A stretch of 18,612 bases of DNA from an uncultured Pedobacter sp. (GTDB lineage: Bacteria > Bacteroidota > Bacteroidia > Sphingobacteriales > Sphingobacteriaceae). The translations under genes were made by a program, and so were the position numbers. Under the pieces are notes generated by a model. The model was not told the origin of the DNA. It did not search any database and saw only the letters and a list, made by a program, of their open reading frames with translations. Positions 15,847 through 18,612 of this stretch are shown here, one piece after another. Each line of letters starts with the position of its first letter. Within the stretch, counting starts at the first letter, position 1. The DNA lies in the NCBI GenBank assembly GCA_946478755.1, contig CAMLDJ010000088.1, positions 1 through 18,612 on the forward strand, written 5' to 3'.

Positions 15847-17256
15847 TCAATGTGCATCTTTATCGGTGTAGCGTGTATAGGTGTCAAATATGTCCTGACC
15901 TGAACCCGATACCGGGTCCTTGGTTTTAGAGCGCCAATCGGCCAGTTTCTTTCTTAAGTTTTGTAAAGTTTGGGTGTATCGATCGTCAGCAGCCACATTC
16001 ACTAACTGATCCGGATCGTCCCGCAGATCATACAATTCTTCTGCCGGACGTTTATCCAGGCTCCACTTCGTGAATTTGGCATAGGCCGGGTCTTTACGGT
16101 TATCCACGATCATTTTCTTGGTGGCACCGTTATCAATATCGCCGAATGGTCCGTTAGCTTCAGCACTTACCGGATCACCTGCGGGCCATCTATCGGGCCG
16201 AAGATTGTTAATATAAATGAAATCTTTGGTTCGTATGGCCCTAATCGGATAGGAAATATTTGCTTTTCTGGCCTTAGAATGACGCTCACGTTCGGTGAAT
16301 ACCAGGTCAAATCGTTCGTCCGACTGCCCCCTGGTGATCAATGGTAGTAACGAAGCGCCTGAGAAACCGGGTAACCTGGGTTGGCCGGTAACTTCTAAAA
16401 TAGTGGGCGCTAAATCGACCAAACTTACCATTTCTTTACGGAGCGTACCGTTCTGCGTATGTTTACCCCATCTCATGATCAGCGGGATGTTGGTGCTGGC
16501 AACATAATTATTAGCTTTAGTTCGCGGAAAAGGACGTCCGTTATCGCTGGTGACAATGATCATCGTGTTTTCATACAGACCTTTTTGCTTCAATAAACTG
16601 ATACATTGGCCAACGCGCGTGTCAAATCGTTTGACTTCGGCATAATAATCTTTAAGATCACTGCGTACTGCCGCATTGTCGGGTAACCAGGACGGGACCT
16701 TCAACGCGGTTTCATTGATGTTGATGGTATTTTTGAGTTCGGGTTGATAAGGTCTGTGCGGGTCAAAACTACCAACCCAAAAACAAAAAGGCTTATCCGT
16801 TCCGTTTTCGTCCAGGAAGTTTTCAAAACGCTTATAACTTTTACCGGCCGGGTTCTCGGTGTAGCCGCCGGCTTTAAAATTTCCAGGTCCCCAGCCTTTT
16901 CCTTCTAAACCAATGTTATAACCTGCATCCCGTAGTGTCTTGGTATAGGTGGGGTATTCAGATGGTAAAAAACCCCAAAGGTTTCCACCCTCTTTAAGCT
17001 GATGAGGGTACCTGCCGGTCAATAGGCTGGCACGCGAAGGTGTGCAGGAAGACGCTGTACAATGGGCGCTTTCGAATATCACACCGTCTTTGCCGATAGC
17101 GTCAATGGCAGGTGTCTCGATCGTATGATCGCCGTAGATCCCCGCATTCATCGACATATCATCAGCAATGATGACGAGGATATTTGGGGGATGTGGAGAT
17201 GTTGTCTGGGCGCAGACGTTGACTGAAAATAATAACAGGATGATTAAGTTCCGCAT
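15847..17256 (-). CDS. Secreted sulfatase (family S1, formylglycine type)
   Basis: This 469-residue arylsulfatase-type enzyme has a signal peptide (MRNLIILLLFSVNVCAQ), so it acts in the periplasm or at the surface. NILVIIADDMS holds the first calcium-binding Asp pair (Asp32, Asp33). The maturation motif is Cys71-Thr-Pro-Ser-Arg75 in SCTPSRASLLTGR; Cys71 becomes formylglycine through an anaerobic or aerobic modifying enzyme not seen here. Further marks are GWGPGNF, SFDPHRPY, VTSDNGRPFPRTK and the late EELYDLRDDPDQ. The FPRTK stretch resembles SGSH-type N-sulfatases, but I do not assign a substrate subfamily. A candidate -7 box lies at 17284-17291. The REC-AraC regulator lies 135 bp upstream on the same strand, so this is a likely target gene. 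Confidence 0.95.
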   Translation of the reverse strand: MRNLIILLLFSVNVCAQTTSPHPPNILVIIADDMSMNAGIYGDHTIETPAIDAIGKDGVIFESAHCTASSCTPSRASLLTGRYPHQLKEGGNLWGFLPSEYPTYTKTLRDAGYNIGLEGKGWGPGNFKAGGYTENPAGKSYKRFENFLDENGTDKPFCFWVGSFDPHRPYQPELKNTININETALKVPSWLPDNAAVRSDLKDYYAEVKRFDTRVGQCISLLKQKGLYENTMIIVTSDNGRPFPRTKANNYVASTNIPLIMRWGKHTQNGTLRKEMVSLVDLAPTILEVTGQPRLPGFSGASLLPLITRGQSDERFDLVFTERERHSKARKANISYPIRAIRTKDFIYINNLRPDRWPAGDPVSAEANGPFGDIDNGATKKMIVDNRKDPAYAKFTKWSLDKRPAEELYDLRDDPDQLVNVAADDRYTQTLQNLRKKLADWRSKTKDPVSGSGQDIFDTYTRYTDKDAH

Positions 17257-17283
17257 GGGTATGGAAATTATTTAAGTTATGCT

Positions 17284-17291
17284 CAAAGGTA
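17284..17291 (-). promoter_or_regulatory. Candidate -7 box TACCTTTG for the sulfatase gene
   Basis: TACCTTTG on the minus strand matches TAnnTTTG exactly and lies 27 bp upstream of the sulfatase ATG. A start about seven bases downstream would give a leader of roughly 20 bases. No -33 TTTG sits at the usual spacing, which would suit activator dependence. Confidence 0.45.
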
Positions 17292-17391
17292 TATAAAAGG
17301 CTATCATTCTTTTTATCCTGTAAAACAAGTTGGCGCAAAACGACAAAAAGTTGAACAAATTAGGGTAAGTGGAAAATTGCTTACTGCTTGT

Positions 17392-18156
17392 TCAGTGTGA
17401 AGACGAATTTTTAAAGTATTCGGTCGGTGTCAATTTGTATTGCTTCAGAAAATTCCTGGCGAAAATGCTTTGCGAACTATAGCCCACCATTCTGGCGATC
17501 TCGAACATTGAATATTGATTTTGCTCCAACAGGCTGGTAGCTTTTTTAAGCCTTTCCGTCTCGATCAGCTCCCTTGGCGACACGAAACATAGAGACTTTA
17601 CTCTACGATAAAGCGATGACCTACTCATGTTCATATGTTCGGCAAGCTGATCAATGTCCAGCTGGATATCGTCCAGCCTTTGTTGAATATAGTCATCCAG
17701 CTTCTTCAAAAAGATCTCGTCCAACCGTGAATGTGCTACGATTTTAGGGTCTTTAAAGGGGTTATTGGCAAGATGTGTCCGCAAATTTGTCCGGTTCTTC
17801 AAGAGATTGGCGATCTGCAACCGAAGTAATTCGGTGGAGAAAGGTTTTTGTATATAAGCATCTGCACCGACCTCCAATCCCTCTACATGGCTCCTGTAAG
17901 AATCTTTGACGGTCAGGAGAATGACCGGGATATGGCAAAGCGCTGAATTGGTTTTGATTTGCTGGCAAAGTTCAAAGCCGTCTATCCCGGGCATCATGAT
18001 ATCTGAGATCACGAGATGCACCATTTCATTCGCTAAGATGACCTGGGCCTCTTCAGCCGAGGTCGCTAAATGAAGATCATAATCCTCGTTCAGAATTTCA
18101 AAAAGAAAATCAAGAATCTTTTCATGGTCATCAACGACCAAAATGCTGTCTTTCAT
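17392..18156 (-). CDS. Response regulator with receiver and AraC-type DNA-binding domains
   Basis: From the ATG at 18154-18156 the protein has 254 residues. The receiver domain (about 1-120) has the acidic pair Asp9-Asp10 (LVVDDHEK), the phosphoacceptor Asp52 (LVISDIMMPG), Thr82 (VILLTVKD) and Lys104 (YIQKPFS). After a linker the AraC domain (about 155-254) shows both HTHs: IDQLAEHMNMSRSSLYRRVK and SMFEIARMVGYSSQSIFARN. This is exactly the C-terminal half of a Bacteroidota hybrid two-component protein, here as a separate gene. I chose this start because receivers begin MKDSILVVDD; it lies 2 bp after the kinase TAG. An ATG at 18177 would overlap the kinase by 19 bp. Likely targets are the sulfatase and rhamnosidase genes. 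Confidence 0.93.
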   Translation of the reverse strand: MKDSILVVDDHEKILDFLFEILNEDYDLHLATSAEEAQVILANEMVHLVISDIMMPGIDGFELCQQIKTNSALCHIPVILLTVKDSYRSHVEGLEVGADAYIQKPFSTELLRLQIANLLKNRTNLRTHLANNPFKDPKIVAHSRLDEIFLKKLDDYIQQRLDDIQLDIDQLAEHMNMSRSSLYRRVKSLCFVSPRELIETERLKKATSLLEQNQYSMFEIARMVGYSSQSIFARNFLKQYKLTPTEYFKNSSSH

Positions 18157-18158
18157 AA

Positions 18159-18612
18159 CTAATTTATTTGCTTCCATTCCTGTAACTCGAACTCTATGCT
18201 TTGGTGGACCGGTAATGTTAACTCAAAAATAATAGCATCTGCACTTCCCGAGGTCAACTCCAATGTACCGTTGTGCAATTCGGTCAACGATCGGGCTAAC
18301 GAGAGTCCGATCCCGGTACCCGGTTTGTTGCTGCTGCTACGCAGCCTGAAGAAAGGTTCAAAGACGCGGTCTTTCAGATCAGCCGGGATGCCTTTACCAT
18401 CATTAATGAATTTGATGGATAGCCGGTCGCCCTGGCTGGTGCCGACGAGTTCTACCCTTAACCAGGTCGACGCATATTTAACGGCGTTCGATAGCAGATT
18501 CGTGAAGATCTTGGTGAAGACCTCTCTGTCAACAAATGCGATGAGTTCCGCATCCGGAACTTTTATGGTGGCGTCCAGACCGTTATTTAATATTTCCAAA
18601 CGGTAGCGCCCG
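18159..18612 (-). CDS. Sensor histidine kinase, C-terminal part (cut by window end)
   Basis: The frame is open from the window edge to a TAG at 18159-18161 (about 150 residues). It contains the HATPase_c domain: N box VFTKIFTNLLSNAVKYA, G1 box INDGKGIP, F box VFEPFFRLR and G2 box GTGIGLSLARSL. No internal start is needed; the reading frame runs into GRYRLEIL at the edge, so the dimerisation/His domain and sensor lie outside. The REC-AraC gene starts 2 bp after the stop, so the two are translationally coupled. In most Bacteroidota this kinase and regulator are one polypeptide. Kinase identity is firm; the sensed ligand is unknown. Confidence 0.92.
   Translation of the reverse strand, partial: GRYRLEILNNGLDATIKVPDAELIAFVDREVFTKIFTNLLSNAVKYASTWLRVELVGTSQGDRLSIKFINDGKGIPADLKDRVFEPFFRLRSSSNKPGTGIGLSLARSLTELHNGTLELTSGSADAIIFELTLPVHQSIEFELQEWKQIN

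Overview
The window looks like chromosomal DNA of a Bacteroidota bacterium, most likely a Sphingobacteriaceae member (Pedobacter or Mucilaginibacter type). Support: family content (DUF4199 membrane protein beside a membrane-anchored LuxR regulator, GH78 alpha-L-rhamnosidase and sulfatase beside a histidine kinase plus REC-AraC regulator, cytoplasmic YceI), start codons without clear Shine-Dalgarno sequences, and several TAnnTTTG-type -7 boxes. I see no rRNA, tRNA, CRISPR array, insertion sequence or phage gene. The taxonomic call is inference from family content.

Layout. (1) 1-720, minus: 5' part of an aldo/keto reductase cut by the window edge. (2) 721-1386: no convincing gene, but several palindromes. 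(3) 1387-1773, plus: short GreA/GreB-like factor, convergent across a strong hairpin with an exported xylose-isomerase-like lipoprotein (1887-2741, minus). (4) 2924-6819, all minus: TMEM175-type channel, nitronate monooxygenase, NTF2-like protein, the 3' remnant of a short-chain dehydrogenase, a tautomerase, cytoplasmic YceI and a Crp/Fnr regulator. Two TGTGA-N6-TCAC[AC] palindromes sit in the 109-bp gap between the regulator and yceI. (5) 6888-8475, minus: PhnB-like VOC protein, DUF4199 protein and a membrane-bound LuxR-type regulator, with inverted repeats between the last two. (6) 8555-11943, plus: DinB-like protein, VOC protein and catalase-peroxidase KatG, the latter preceded by a perfect 9-bp inverted repeat. 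(7) 12050-13045: an AT-rich pair, GNAT acetyltransferase (plus) and DUF1801 protein (minus). (8) 13105-18612, minus: secreted GH78 alpha-L-rhamnosidase, a terminator, a higA antitoxin remnant, a secreted sulfatase, then a REC-AraC regulator directly behind the end of a histidine kinase that leaves the window.

Working together. Region 4 reads as a small-molecule and redox detoxification cassette that the adjacent Crp/Fnr protein may control. Region 8 reads as the edge of a polysaccharide-utilisation locus in which a two-gene kinase/REC-AraC pair takes the place of the fused hybrid two-component protein usual in this phylum. Two broken genes (SDR and higA remnants) show past deletion or rearrangement. 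Nothing here is a clearly undescribed system; the best leads are the Crp/Fnr-YceI operator pair, the split two-component regulator beside rhamnosidase and sulfatase, and the LuxR/DUF4199 inverted repeats.
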